Positions 34,216 to 45,715 of a stretch of DNA of 64,000 nucleotides are shown one piece after another. This DNA is from Delphinus delphis (Eukaryota > Chordata > Mammalia > Artiodactyla > Delphinidae): assembly GCF_949987515.2 (NCBI RefSeq), contig NC_082700.1, positions 35,861,380 through 35,925,379 of the forward strand. Direction: 5' to 3'. The notes below the pieces were generated by a model. It made no database searches. It was given only the letters and a program-made list of their open reading frames with translations, and was not told the origin of the DNA. Position 1 is the stretch's first letter; each line of letters opens with the position of its first letter. The translations under genes were made by a program, and so were the position numbers.

Positions 34216-36595
34216 AACCAGATGATCAGGTCATTAACATGAGTACAATTTTTTGAAACTATCAGAAAGGAAACTATCCTATAAAATATGACTGTAGGCA
34301 ATCTTTTTCCAAAGTTACTATGGATATTCATTATCATACACTTTAGTCATGTGATATAATGAAAATTCGTTTTGATTCTTTTGCCAGGAATTCAGTTTGA
34401 TTAAAAAAAAAACACAGTACAAAGTAATATATTCTAAAGACTCACTAGCCCTTTCCATTATTTGCTCTTAATTATAGTTGCTAATGCTTACTCCTCAATT
34501 TCCATCAAGGGAAATATTGTTTTAAATAAATGAATACTTTTTAATGAAGTGTTAATTTATACTAATATGAAAGTGAAAATAAGCTATGACAGAAACTCAT
34601 TAAGGATTCTTCTAGGGAGATAAAGAAACTGTAGAAGCTAACAGTTTTATTTTAAAATCAAATCCACTCAATTTAGAAGGAGTTTAGAAAAATTACTTTG
34701 TTTCAGTAGCAAGTTTCCCAGAATAGAGTGTCCCAATTTACAATTTTCTTTTGTTATGCCAGCAAGTAGAGAAAACTGCCATGGTTAATAAAATGCATGA
34801 GCCTTAGATAAAAATCACTACTTTGCTATTTAACCTTTTCTTCCCTCTTCAAGGTGATGTAGAATGGTTAGTTTTACTTAGGAAATTGTAGGCAAAAATA
34901 GCTTTTGCTCATGGAAAATATATCTGACTACTATGATTTTTATTCCTTTGGCTTTAAAAGAATTTATGTTTTATTCTATATATTTTTTCTTCCAAAATAA
35001 ATGAACCATTCTTTTAAAAATTTCTCCCTAAAAAAGAAGTAATAGTGTAAAGCTAGGTAGATGATTTAACAGTGACTTAAGTGAACAACATAATTTGTTA
35101 GTCAGAAAGCAACATCAGGAAGTTCTCTTATCAATTTGCTTGAATTTTTACTATATAAAAGTATTTTGAAAGAATCTTTACAGTATGAAGAACCAAAAAG
35201 AAAAAAAGCATGTGAAGCCTGCTATTATATAGTTGAAACACATGCAATTATATATAAGAATGTATGAACATTTCCTATTGATCACTGACCTACAAATGAA
35301 TAGAATTTTACTTGACTTTAAGTAAATGTTACCCCCCCAGGAAGGAAATTTCTTTGGCAAGAGACAGTAATAATCCTGTCATCAAAAATCAACTTAAAAG
35401 TGGAAACCCAGAAGAAGCTGTAGGGAACAGTGGAGTTTATTGTTCCATTGTTTACTCAACAGACTCTTAGTCCAATATTTTACACAGTAAGCAATTTGAA
35501 AATAACAAATATTTACACCTTTAAAATGATTATTTTCTACATTGTATTATTTACTTATATCTTATTTACTCCTCAGTGAATGGAATTAAAAACTACACTT
35601 TTTACACTATTGAAACTTAACAAGCATTTCTGCTTAATCAAATAAAATAATTCCTTAATTTGAAAAAGCTATTATACATATTAGCATACCCATAAATTTA
35701 TTTAAACACAGTTTGTAAAACCTTATTATCTTTTTACAAATGTATAGAATATTTACATTCTACAAGCATATACAAATAACAAATGTCGAGCATTTACAGG
35801 CAAAAATGACCTCAGATACTAGTTTCATAAATTGATAAACATTCAGGGGTTTTAGGTATTGCTCCAAGTAAATAATGATAATATTCAATAAAATTACAAC
35901 TAGAAAAGCGATCAATTTGTTATCAGATATTCTTTAGCTCAGATACATACAATGTACCCTTAGGAAAACTAAGAAATTGAATTGGATATTATTATAAATA
36001 AGTACTTGATCAATTTTAAGATCATATTTCTGGGTCTGAAGATTACATATATTCAACACTTTCTAAATTATGCTTGGTGCTAAGAGATATTAGGTCTGAG
36101 ACTGAAAGCATCAAGTAATACTACAATCCATACCAAAAAGTTTAAAACAACAACAAACTTTTAGTATTGTTCCTTAAATGATTATATGATTACTTATGGA
36201 AATTTTGGGTATGTAAAAGTGATCAAAACAAAATATTATAAAATAAATATTATGTGAAAAAGTATTTATTACATATTTGTTTCATCATAGGATGTAGAAA
36301 GCACTAGACCATTATTCTAAAAACTAAGAAGCTGGAGAAAAAATGGAATAAAATACAATTTCTTGCTTCAAACATACATGAGAAAATGCAAGTCATCTAT
36401 TACTGAATAATATAAAATAAAAATGTGAGATCTTAGGCATGTATCTTACTAACAGTAAATGACCAGTATGTATTTGATTAATTTTAATGGTAATAATACA
36501 AGTATTCTAAGACTTCAGGATACTGCTTGTTTTTAAATGAGCTATTTTGGCTATGTAGAACATAAGGCCTGAGTGTTTACTATTTGATAGCAGTT
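34216..36595. other. Unannotated AT-rich sequence
   Basis: Nothing recognised. Confidence 0.4.
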
Positions 36596-36676
36596 GTTTA
36601 TTGTCTCGATTATAATTTGTTTATTGTCTCATAGAGCAGTGTATTCAATGTTTATATTTATTGTCTCATAGAGCAA
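36596..36676. repeat. Short tandem duplication, 37-base period
   Basis: 'ttattgtctcatagagca' occurs at 36621-36638 and again at 36658-36675, and a partial 'gtttattgtctcg' precedes at 36596. Two and a half units, spacing 37 bases. Confidence 0.8.
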
Positions 36677-36869
36677 CACGTTGAATGGATAGATAGTACA
36701 CTAAGGATGGCCGACCAAGAAATGGACACTGAAAGGAGACAGTATCAACAGATAACATATGCTGACACAAACCAGCATGAAATGGAATGCCAGATCTAAG
36801 GAATATAATTGGAAAGATTTGCTAAGGCTAATTGTAGAGGACTCTGGATATTAGAAGAGATATATTTGT

Positions 36870-37092
36870 AATAGCAGCTGTTTTAGTAAGTAGTTACTAT
36901 GTGTTTTAACATTTATTTCTACAAAAACTGTATAGAGTAAGCCCTAGAATTTCCCTTATATTATAAACAATAAAATTAAGGTTAAATTAAAAGAATTAAC
37001 TTGATCCAGGTCACACAGCTACCGAGTGCTGTAAATAAAATTTATGCCCAAGAAATCTGATAACAAACCTTCTATTCTTAATCATAGAGTAC
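36870..37092 (+). mobile_element. MIR SINE
   Basis: Near full MIR order: 'gtagttactatgtgttttaacatttatttctac', 'tttcccttatattataaacaataaaattaagg', then 'cttgatccaggtcacacagctaccgagtg' (MIR 'ttgcccaaggtcacacagctagtaag') and 'ccttctattcttaatcata'. Confidence 0.78.
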
Positions 37093-37204
37093 ATGCCAAT
37101 TGCAATGAATTAACTTATCTTGAATCTTTGTTTTGTTATTAATTTTAGACAGAATACCTCCAAATATTCTACAGGTAAATTACCTTGGGAATTGGTTTTA
37201 AATA

Positions 37205-37288
37205 CATATTATCTACAATTTACAAAAATCCAATTATTTTTAGTTCATAATATCTATAATTTACAACAATCCATCTGTTGTTATAGTT
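37205..37288. repeat. Tandem duplication, 41-43-base units
   Basis: Unit 1 (37205-37245) and unit 2 (37246-37288) share 'atctacaatttacaa'/'atctataatttacaa' and an 'aatccaattatttttagtt'/'aatccatctgttgttatagtt' half. A third start is hinted at. Confidence 0.75.
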
Positions 37289-38195
37289 CACAATAAATTT
37301 GAAATTTTAAAACTACTTAGAATCTTTAATAAAATATTTACATTTTTCTATTAGTGATTAATGGTCTAATTATAATTCCCCTATTAGACAAGTTACATTA
37401 ATTATATCATAAAAGGATATATACATATATATTATAATTTGTTTCATTAAAGTAATATTTATTATATGATATTTATTATTTAAAGAATAAAATAACTCAC
37501 CAATTATATTTTACAGTACTGTTTTCTATATAGAAGTTAGTCAAATTAAGTGTATTTAATTACTTATATTCCCATTTTTCACTAATTTCTGTATTACAGA
37601 TGTATATTAGTTGTAAAAATGCCCATTTATTGTATATATCCTAGAGTGAAAGCAGAAAGTTCATTTTCAGCATAACTCAGTCTTAAAAGTCAGGAATCCA
37701 TTCCCTTCCCAGACATAATTCTGCAACCAATTTGGTATGTGTCATTCTAGAAATATTTGTGTGCATCTATAAGTATTCATGCATGCATTTATATATATAC
37801 AAGAAGAGTTTTTTTATGTAAATGGGGGCATATTAGATAGACTTTCAATTTTAATTTCTTTCAACGAATTTACTGTAATTAGATATACAGAAATTTTGTA
37901 AAGAATATTTCTGTATTATACATTAAAATGTCATTTAACTATTTATTACTGATAATTTAGCTTTCAACCATATGCATAAAATATTTGCACATGTGACATT
38001 AAAAATATAAACATTTTTGACAAATGTGTATACAATTTAACTTCTAGTAGCTATTGTAATCAAAATTTCCCTCAAGGTAAATGAATTACACTGTCATCAA
38101 TCACCATGGCACACCTGTGTGTCATCAAATATTAAAATTGTACCAATATGATCTCTCATTATTTAAAAAATAAACAACAAATAAAAAAAGGCAAG
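37289..38195. other. Very AT-rich, nothing recognised
   Basis: No repeat core or gene recognised. Confidence 0.4.
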
Positions 38196-38400
38196 TAATG
38201 GTTTTAGAAAATATTATAACATATACAACTGACTACAGAATAATATCAATAATATATAAAGATCTTGAATCAGCTAAGAACACTCAAATAACCCAGTTGT
38301 AAAAGAGGTTGATTATATGAAAATGCAATTCTGAAAAGAATAAATACAAACACCAATTAATACATGAAAAGGCACTCATATTGCAAGAAACTGGAGAACT
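38196..38400 (+). mobile_element. Possible old L1 ORF2 fragment
   Basis: 'taatatataaagatcttgaatcag', 'cccagttgtaaaagaggttg', 'atacatgaaaaggcactcatattgc' parallel the L1 ORF2 3' coding text (matching the L1 'aaaaagtgggcaaagga...gaaaaaatgctcatcatc' passage). Very diverged. Confidence 0.4.
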
Positions 38401-38651
38401 GTAAATGTGTAAAAGTTGTATGTGTGTGTGTATGTCTTAACTTGTTTAGTGTGCTTTTCCCGTTTACCAAATAAAGGGTTTGTTGTCTCTGTCATGGTGT
38501 GTTCTCCCATCGTTTAATGACTTGTTAACCACTTTTAACAAAAACGGCATAAAATACTGATTAAAACATGCAAGAAATAGTCTAGAAATTCTGCAAAAAT
38601 TCGAGGGGGGATATAAAAGTGGGCTGTTACACATAAATTTTAGGGTATCTT

Positions 38652-38865
38652 GGGGTTTCCCTGGTGGCACAGTGGTTGAGAGTCCGCCTGCCAGTGTAGG
38701 GGGCACGAGTTCGTGCCCCTGTCTGGGAAGATCCCACACGTTGCGCAGCGGCTGGGCCCGTGAGCCATGGCTGCTGAGCCTGCGCGTCCGGAGCCTGTGC
38801 TCCGCAACGGGAGAGGCCACAGCAGTGAGAGGCCCGCATACCACAAAAAAAAAAAAAAAAAAAAA
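38652..38865 (+). mobile_element. CHR-type cetacean SINE, copy 7
   Basis: Head 'ggggtttccctggtggcaca', B-box area 'gagttcgtgcccctg', end 'gaggcccgcataccac' and about 22 A. Imperfect target duplication 'aaattttagggtatcttg' (38635) against 'aaatttagaatatcttg' (38863). Confidence 0.94.
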
Positions 38866-38879
38866 TTTAGAATATCTTG

Positions 38880-39399
38880 AGTGTCCTTCCAATAAATGAG
38901 TGAGGAGATAGGAAATTGGCATGTGCACTTGTATCTTCAGAAATTTGTCCAGCAATTATATAAACAAAATCAAGAATAAATTGTGACTATAATCTTATCA
39001 ATCAGAAAATTAAAGAGATTAAAAAGCAAGAATAATTGAAATAAACTTTTAGAAAAGTTATGAAAATTCTTAATTAATCTTATAGGTATTTTCACAGTTA
39101 CATTCTTGTTGGTAATAAAAATGTTTCTTCTATTGCATGATCTACTTGGTAAGTGGGTGTATATAGAAAATAAACTGATTTTTCTATATTAACTTTGAAA
39201 AATTCAATATGCTATCTAATAGTTTACCAACTGACTTTCATAATACAAGATAATAAGGATTATTAATCTTCCTTGCAGATTTAACCTTTAACCTCTCTTT
39301 TCACGTTAGTTTGTAATATTGTTGAGTCACTGCAAAAACAGGTTTAAAATAGTTATATTCATCTGGTATCACACTTTTAAGCTTGTTTCTGATTTTTAA
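38880..39399. other. Unannotated AT-rich sequence
   Basis: Nothing recognised. Confidence 0.4.
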
Positions 39400-39900
39400 T
39401 TTGACATGTACCTGAAATATATACCTATAATTTAAATACATATCCATTTATCTATTTTATCAAATGATGTTCTGCTGTCTATGAAGATTATATTTTCCTA
39501 TTGATATTGATATTTTGAAATCTATAGATTTTCTATGATTGAACCATGAAATAAATCCCTATTTGCTCTGCTGCTTAGTTCTTTGAAAGTTCTCCTGTCT
39601 TCTACTTTATAATACTTTATTTAAGATATTTGCTTCAGTATTCACAAATGAGATTGTTCTGTACTTTTAGGTTTTGGTATCAATATCATACTGACTCCGT
39701 TCAAGGAATTTCAAAGCTCCTGTTTTTTTGCTTGGCTCTGGAATAGTTTAAATAACATTGGATATTATCTATTCCTTGAAGTTTTCAAAGAATTGGCTTT
39801 GGAGCTTGATGCATTTTGGGAAAAGTCATTCTCTGACAACATTTTCAACTGCCTACAGAGTAATTGATCTGTCTCGATTGTTCATCTCTTTACTGCTTAG
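39400..39900 (-). mobile_element. Old L1/HAL1-like ORF2 fragment, reversed
   Basis: Plus-strand text corresponds to reversed L1 reverse-transcriptase coding: 'gattgaaccatgaaataaatccc', 'aagatatttgcttcagtattcac', 'ggttttggtatcaatatcatac', 'ggctctggaatagtttaaataac'. It follows the same order as 59515-59770 of the large L1, but far more diverged. Confidence 0.6.
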
Positions 39901-40295
39901 CAATACTAGTAATTAGAAAAAATAAAACAATTCAGTAAATTGGGCTTATTCTATAATACCTTACTATTTATTTAGAAAAGAGTAATAAAAAATCCTACTC
40001 ACAAACATAAAAATGGATAACATCTAAGGATAAACTTAAGAAAGTGTAGTATGTAAGAAAAAAACTTATAAAAAATTAATAAGAAAGAAATATGTACTTA
40101 AATGGGAAGGTATACAGTTTATTTTCTGGATGGAGATACTCAAAGATATTAATTATTCCAAAAATAACCCAATTCAACCTTAAAGGAATTTATAAGATTA
40201 CTTTAAAGTATATTAGAAAGAGAATATGTGCAGGAATAACCAATGCTGTGTTAGAAAAGAGCAATGAGAAGAACTTGCCCTATACAATATCAAAA
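39901..40295. other. Unannotated AT-rich sequence
   Basis: Nothing recognised. Confidence 0.4.
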
Positions 40296-40428
40296 TGAAA
40301 CCGAGTTCCCCTAAAACAGAGTTCCTCTGCCGAGTTTATGATTAACCTCTCTGTCCAAAGTATTATTCCCTTTCTTGTCCAACATGTGTTCCTCTCAAGA
40401 TTGATGAATATCAAAAAAAAGGGAGGAT
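40296..40428 (+). mobile_element. ERV pre-LTR internal segment with polypurine tract
   Basis: Short remnant of the 3' end of an ERV interior: 'cccctaaaacagagttcctc', 'atgattaacctctctgtcc', 'cctttcttgtccaac', then the tract 'aaaaaaaagggagga' directly abutting 'tgaaactgc', the LTR start. The same segment is found reversed at 33395-33550. Confidence 0.65.
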
Positions 40429-41013
40429 TGAAACTGCATACAAGCTCCTGTGTCTCTGTCCTTTGCAGTCTCCTAGGCCTCCCCTGAGTCTCCAAAGAGA
40501 CTCTCTGGCCTTAGAGTTAAAGATTAGGAAATATGAAGATATAGAAACAAAATGTAAACATGTAGAAAAAAGAATAGCTGTTGGGCAGGGAAACTGGTAA
40601 CAATTTAGACTATATACCAGCTAAACAGCAGAATCACCAAACTCCCAGTTCCCTGAAAGATATAGATAAAGGTCTGACACACATTCCTAAGTTTTTTTCA
40701 TAGGAAGTAGACACCCACCAGATGAAAACAGATGACCGCTAGCACATAGACCCCAGGCCGGTTGAAAGGATTTTCAAACTTCACCTTGATGCCTACCAAT
40801 ATGAGAATTGTGTAGGAGCTGCTCAGGCACCCTGCAGCCCCTTCCATCACGCTGCCTTTAAAAGCTCTTTGCCTGCACCAAGATGTTAAGATAGTTTTTA
40901 AGAAATAGTCCACCATCTTCTAGGTTAGCTGGCTTTCTCAAATAAAGTTACCACCTTGTCACTTGACTTATTGGCCTGTCATGCAGTGAGTAGCCAAAAC
41001 TGAGTTTGTTAAT
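40429..41013 (+). mobile_element. 3' LTR of the same ERV remnant
   Basis: About 585 bases beginning TG right after a polypurine tract. A TATA-like 'ctttaaaagctctttgcc' lies near 40856, and an 'aaataaagttaccacc' polyadenylation signal near 40940. The end 'cttattggcctgtcatgcag' and 'ctgagtttgtta' resembles the end of the neighbouring element at 41585-42150. It carries no coding. Class ERV1-like is inferred. Confidence 0.7.
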
Positions 41014-41070
41014 AAAAATATACTCTATGGCAATATTAACTAAAATAATGTTAGATTAAAAGAGGAATCA

Positions 41071-41280
41071 AGGCTTCCCTGGTGGTGCAGTGGTTGGGAG
41101 TCCGCCTGCCGATGCAGGGGACACGGGTTCTTGCCCCTGTCCGGGAAGATCCCACATCCCACGGAGCGGCTGGGCCTGTGAGCCATGGCCACTGAGCCTG
41201 CGCGTCCGGAGCCTGTGCTCCGCAGCAGGAGAGGCCACAACAGTGAGAGGCCCGCATACTGCAAAAAAAAAAAAAAAAAA
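41071..41280 (+). mobile_element. CHR-type cetacean SINE, copy 8
   Basis: Head 'aggcttccctggtggtgcag', B-box 'gggttcttgcccctg', end 'gaggcccgcatactgc' and 18 A. Perfect 13-bp target duplication aaaagaggaatca at 41058-41070 and 41277-41289. Confidence 0.97.
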
Positions 41281-41584
41281 GAGGAATCATCTCATAGCAC
41301 AGTGACACAGAATGTTATTTAGAAACAGGCATATTTTATGCTTAAGATAAAATTTTTAACCAGTGGATACTGGACATTCTGCTCATTAAAGAATATTTAT
41401 TTAAAATATGAATATATTAGAAAAATAGATGTATAACATATCTTTCAGAGATAAATAACAATATTATATTAAAAGGGGGTTAAATAACTACAGGAATATG
41501 CTATTTATTTTTATAATAAATTAATTAATACCTACTGTAGAATAGGCACTAGCCAACAAAGCTTTGACACTTACTAGTCAGATG

Positions 41585-42150
41585 GAAAGAACAGAGAATT
41601 AGGCACAGCCATAGCCACTAGAGAAGGTACATAATAGGGAAGAACAAATCTGACTCTATATTGGGTCTATTTCTTTTAACTTTTATACTCTATTGCTTTT
41701 GCTACAAGATAATCACCAAAGGGATGTTGCCTATAACTTAAAGTATACATAATGGCTCATCTCCTGGAACCCTTCCTCTCATGATTGAGCACTAAGCTAA
41801 AATACCTTTGTTTAGCTCACAGGAAACATCCTGACCAGCCACCTGTTAATGGCAGCAGGAAAGAAGAATTTACCACATCCCCTCTGAGTCTGGCGAGAAC
41901 CAGGGAATATTTGCAACAACTTATCTTCTTTTACACTTTATTTTCTCACTTCCTCCTCTTTGTTCTATAAAAGAAACTAGCATCCAAACCTGGGCAAAAT
42001 GGTTCTTTGGGACACTAGTCTACCATCTTCTCCATCTGATGGTTTTCTGAATAAAGTCACTATTCCTTTCCCTGGCAACTCGTCTCTCAATTTATTGGCC
42101 TATCATGGGGCAAGCAGTACAAGCTTGAACTTGATAGCAGATATACAGTC
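41585..42150 (+). mobile_element. LTR, ERV1-like
   Basis: Features in order: 'aatctgactctatattggg', 'gcctataacttaaagtatacataatggctc', 'gagcactaagctaaaatacc', TATA-like 'ctataaaagaaactagc', polyadenylation 'ctgaataaagtcactattcc', then 'tttattggcctatcatgggg' and 'gcttgaacttgatagcag'. The last part is shared with 40960-41010. The left end is uncertain and may include non-LTR sequence. Confidence 0.7.
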
Positions 42151-42709
42151 AGTTAGTAACAATTCTGGTTCCTGTGTTGTTCGCTGGCTTAAATACTAGC
42201 TCTGAATTTTATCACACATAAACTTGTGTTGTATCATGTTATATTTTCTGGATTGTGTTCAATTTTGTATCAGACTTATTTCTGCATAATAATGAATTGA
42301 TATTTTTTAAATTAAGTTCTGCATTCTGGAAAAATTTAAGTAAAAACATTCTATCACATGGTTTAATAAAATTCCACATTTCTTAAATCTTGGTGGGTGT
42401 ATTATTTAGCTCATTTCCCTGTAAATATCTATTTTATTAGTTTTTCAATAAGTAGTTATGGACTTCTTCAGGTTAGGGTGTTGAAATTTGCAGATTTGCA
42501 TTTGCATCCTAATGCTGCAAAAATATTAATTAAGCTGCAAAATAACAGCTTCTTAGAAATACAAATAAAGTAACATTCAGAAGAATAAACCTTTCTTAGG
42601 AGAAAATAGATCATGTATGCTTACATTGCTGACTTACAGTGGGAAGAGTCAAAAACTCAATAGTGACAGAGGACATTTGCTGGAGTAAGAGCAAGATTTC
42701 TCAATTTTT
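42151..42709. other. Unannotated AT-rich sequence
   Basis: Nothing recognised. Confidence 0.4.
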
Positions 42710-42723
42710 AAAAGAGCAGTATC

Positions 42724-42920
42724 GGGCTTCCCTGGTGGCGCAGTTGTTGAGAGTCCGCCTGCCGATGCAGTGGACATGGGTTCGTGCCCCGGTCCGGGAA
42801 GATCCCACATGCCGCGGAGCGGCTGGACCCATGAGCCATGGCCGCTGAGCCTGCGCGTCTGGAGCCTGTGCTCCGCAACAGGAGAGGCCACAACAGTGAG
42901 AGGTCCGCGTACCGAAAAAA
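42724..42920 (+). mobile_element. CHR-type cetacean SINE, copy 9
   Basis: Head 'gggcttccctggtggcgcag', B-box 'gggttcgtgccccgg', end 'gaggtccgcgtaccg' with a short A-run. Target duplication aaaagagcagtatc (42710-42723) against aaaagaatagtatc (42918-42931), 12 of 14 matching. The body is close to the apparent family consensus. Confidence 0.96.
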
Positions 42921-42931
42921 AGAATAGTATC

Positions 42932-44359
42932 AGCTAGTGTGAGAGATTAGAATCCCAACAAGTCTCTGACCTGGTGTGAACCCAAAATTCTTTGACAATT
43001 CTTTTCCATATGGACTTCACCAAGTACATAGAGCTGAAGAATTGAGAAGTGTAGGAGTGTGGACAGACAGTGAAGGTTATCTGAATAATGGAAAAGTGTT
43101 GATGAGGGATATTTTATACATTATCAAGAAAACAAGCAGGATGAACTTTAAAATTGTTTTATTCTCCATCCTTAACATTAGCAGTTATAATATTTTCATA
43201 CTGTAGTTACAATTTCCATTAATTTTTGATATTATCTAAATCAATGTTTTAATATTATACATAATTAGTTATCAGCATCTTGTTAGGTAACAAAAGTAGC
43301 ATCTTTATGTATAATGGTTAAAAAATATTAAATTATTATTAGCTTAAAGTACAAATTACTATATAATGTTAAATTGCAAATTTAAAAAATATAATCTGGA
43401 AAATATATAATCTGGAATATATCCTAATGAAAAGTATAATTATAAATTACAGATACTAGAATTATTATTTCTTACATCAAAAGTTATTTATAAAATATTT
43501 AAAGAAAGTTTGTGAAAATCATATTAATATACTCATATTAACTTTATTGCTTTTTATGTACTTGTTCTGTAATAAGAGATTATGTTTTTTAACTGTATTT
43601 TAAGATTTGTTGAGTAAAAAGTATACATGTGTCATGAAAGATAGTAACAATTTACACTATTGTTTTATGGACTGAATTTAGTTAAGACAATTACAATTAG
43701 TTATGCTTGGATTATAAATGTAAAAAAAAATGTATACTACTGTGCTGGTGACTGAAATTATTAGATTGTATCCATCTACACATTATTTCATATTAATACA
43801 CTTTTTCAGTGATTTTTGATGAGACATGTCTTCCATATTGACAAAGTTTTTTGTGAATTATCTTCAGACTACACCAAAATGCTGGTGAAAGTGAGGGATA
43901 AGAACTGCAAATTTCTTTCTTAACAGCTTGATTATTCTGTTTTATTACTTTATTCATTATTATTTATTTTTATACATATTCTTATAAGATTATTTATATA
44001 TTTAAATTTTTATATATTTAAATTTTATATATTTAAAATTAGAATCCAATTATTATACTTAGTAAATATTTTAACTAAGTTTTGACATATTAATTTTAAG
44101 ACAAGTTTATGATAATACATAGATATCATGAACTATTTGGGGGAACGCATTTTAAAAATGTAAATTTTATTTACACAACAATATATTATTTACTCTTATA
44201 ATCCATGGAAATCATGACTCTGCTTTTTATCTCTGTATTTTGTTACATCAAATTATTGTACAAATAGGGTCATATAGTATGCAATGTTTCAAGACTTTAT
44301 TTTTTCACTCTTCATAATTCCCTTATATCCATCTAAGTTGTTGCATAAAATACTATAAT
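42932..44359. other. Very AT-rich, nothing recognised
   Basis: The sequence is dominated by A/T runs and TTTATA-like words. 43975-44045 has a near-tandem 'tatatatttaaattttta' pattern. No gene or repeat family is recognised. Confidence 0.45.
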
Positions 44360-44740
44360 TTAGAAAGTGTGTATTGACACAAGGATAGATAAATTGATAA
44401 ATGGAATAGAAATATACGGTTTCAAATACAAACCTGCACCAGTATAATCACTTGATACTTGACAATGGAATCAATGAAATTCAATGAAAAGGAAAATATT
44501 CTTAATCAATCTTGGTAGGGCAACTGAGTATCTACCTGGCTAAATATTATCCTTACCTTCGACTTCACACCATACATAAATTTAATTTGAAATAACTTAT
44601 CAATATAAATATAAGGTTTAAAACTGTAAAACTTTTAGAGTAAAGTCAAAGAAAAAGTTTCATGATTCAGGTTTGGGTGGAGATTTCTTGGGCAGATTTT
44701 GAAACTCATAAAACTTAGACATTATAAAATTTAAAAAGTA
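44360..44740 (+). mobile_element. Old L1 ORF2 fragment, left of nest
   Basis: Plus-strand L1 ORF2 text: 'ggatagataaattgataaatggaatagaaa', 'cttgatacttgacaatgg', 'catacataaatttaatttg', 'aaaactgtaaaacttttagag' and 'ggtggagatttcttgggcag'. It stops at 44740 and continues at 45716 after a later insertion. All frames are broken. Confidence 0.8.
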
Positions 44741-45713
44741 TAGTTGACCCTTCATATCCATGTGTTCCACATCTGTGAATTCAACCAATTGTGGATCAAA
44801 AATACTAGAAAATAATTTTTTTAGAAAGTGTCAAAAGGCAGAATTTGAATTTGCCAAGCATCACCAACTATTTACATAGCATTTACATTGTATTAGGTAT
44901 CAAAAGTAATCTAGAGATGATTCAAAGTATACAGGAGGATGTGTTTAGGTTACATGCAAATACTATGCCATTTTATATCAGGCTCTTGAGCACCTATTAT
45001 GGAACCAAACTTGAGTCCTCTCACCAGCATGCAGAGAAGTCAGTCTACTGACACTGGGTTGTGATAAATTAAAGTGCAGTGTGTATTGCAGACACCAAGC
45101 AAGGAGTATTGGCAGCTAATGCTCAAAAACTCCAGACTCCCTGATGGATTTCAGAGAAGTGTTTTTAAAAGCAAGGTGAGGGAGAGCATTGCAGGGTGTG
45201 TAATCATCTCCTTCACAATTCTCTGGTTGATAGTGAGGAAACAGGTTACTGTTATCAATCCTCAGGCTCCAATGAGCCTGGGGGCTGTGTTCATGGTCAT
45301 AATGCAGTTAACTTCTTCCGTATGGTGGTGGTTTTAATATCTGTAAAACAACTCAAGAACGTGCATCAGACACTGTTATCTACATCTTTCAGAGAGGAAC
45401 TAAAGATTCTGCTATAGGGCTAACTGATTGTTCAAATTATTAGCAGTTCTCCTGGCTCAACTGACATTTTTTTGTTGCTACATGTTCACATTCTTTCAAT
45501 CTTTAATTCTTGAGCCAGCCTTTTGTGACTTAGGGAAGGCCTGAGAGACTAAAGATTTTCTATGAACAAGAGGCAGGTGGAGGGCATGGGGTGGGGATGG
45601 GAGTTACCTCCCAGGAAAGCCCAATAGAATCCTTCTTGGTAACACATCTGTGGATTTTGTTATCTTTGTGGGAGTCTTGAAACAAATCCCCCACAGATAC
45701 TGAGGGGCAACTG
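44741..45713 (+). mobile_element. Tigger-like DNA transposon (Tc1/mariner), interrupted
   Basis: Terminal inverted repeats: left 'tagttgacccttcatatcc', right reversed 'ctgaggggcaactg', of the MER2/Tigger type. TA target duplications are seen at 44739-44740 and 45714-45715. Left body 'caactatttacatagcatttac' and 'aatctagagatgattcaaag' is family text. The body is interrupted by the LTR at 44995-45644 and resumes with 'catctgtggattttgttatc'. It is non-autonomous here; no transposase frame is present. Confidence 0.85.
44995..45644 (-). mobile_element. Solo LTR inside the Tigger-like element
   Basis: The minus strand begins 'tgttaccaagaaggattc' and ends with 'caagtttggttcc'. It shares with the LTR at 26533-27149 its start, 'tttaaaaacacttctctg', 'ctccttgcttgg', 'cactgcactt' and its end. 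Its polyadenylation signal is decayed ('gcaatacacactgc' where the other copy has gcaataaatgctgc). The plus-strand 87-codon frame is antisense noise. Confidence 0.85.
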
Positions 45714-45715
45714 TA

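Noticed and set aside
36596..36676. Spaced short repeats, considered as a possible CRISPR-like array
   Set aside because: Only two full units, part of a simple tandem duplication, in a mammalian genome.
45074..45337. 87-codon plus-strand open frame, similar to one at 26923-27264
   Set aside because: Both are antisense frames inside the two copies of one LTR family.
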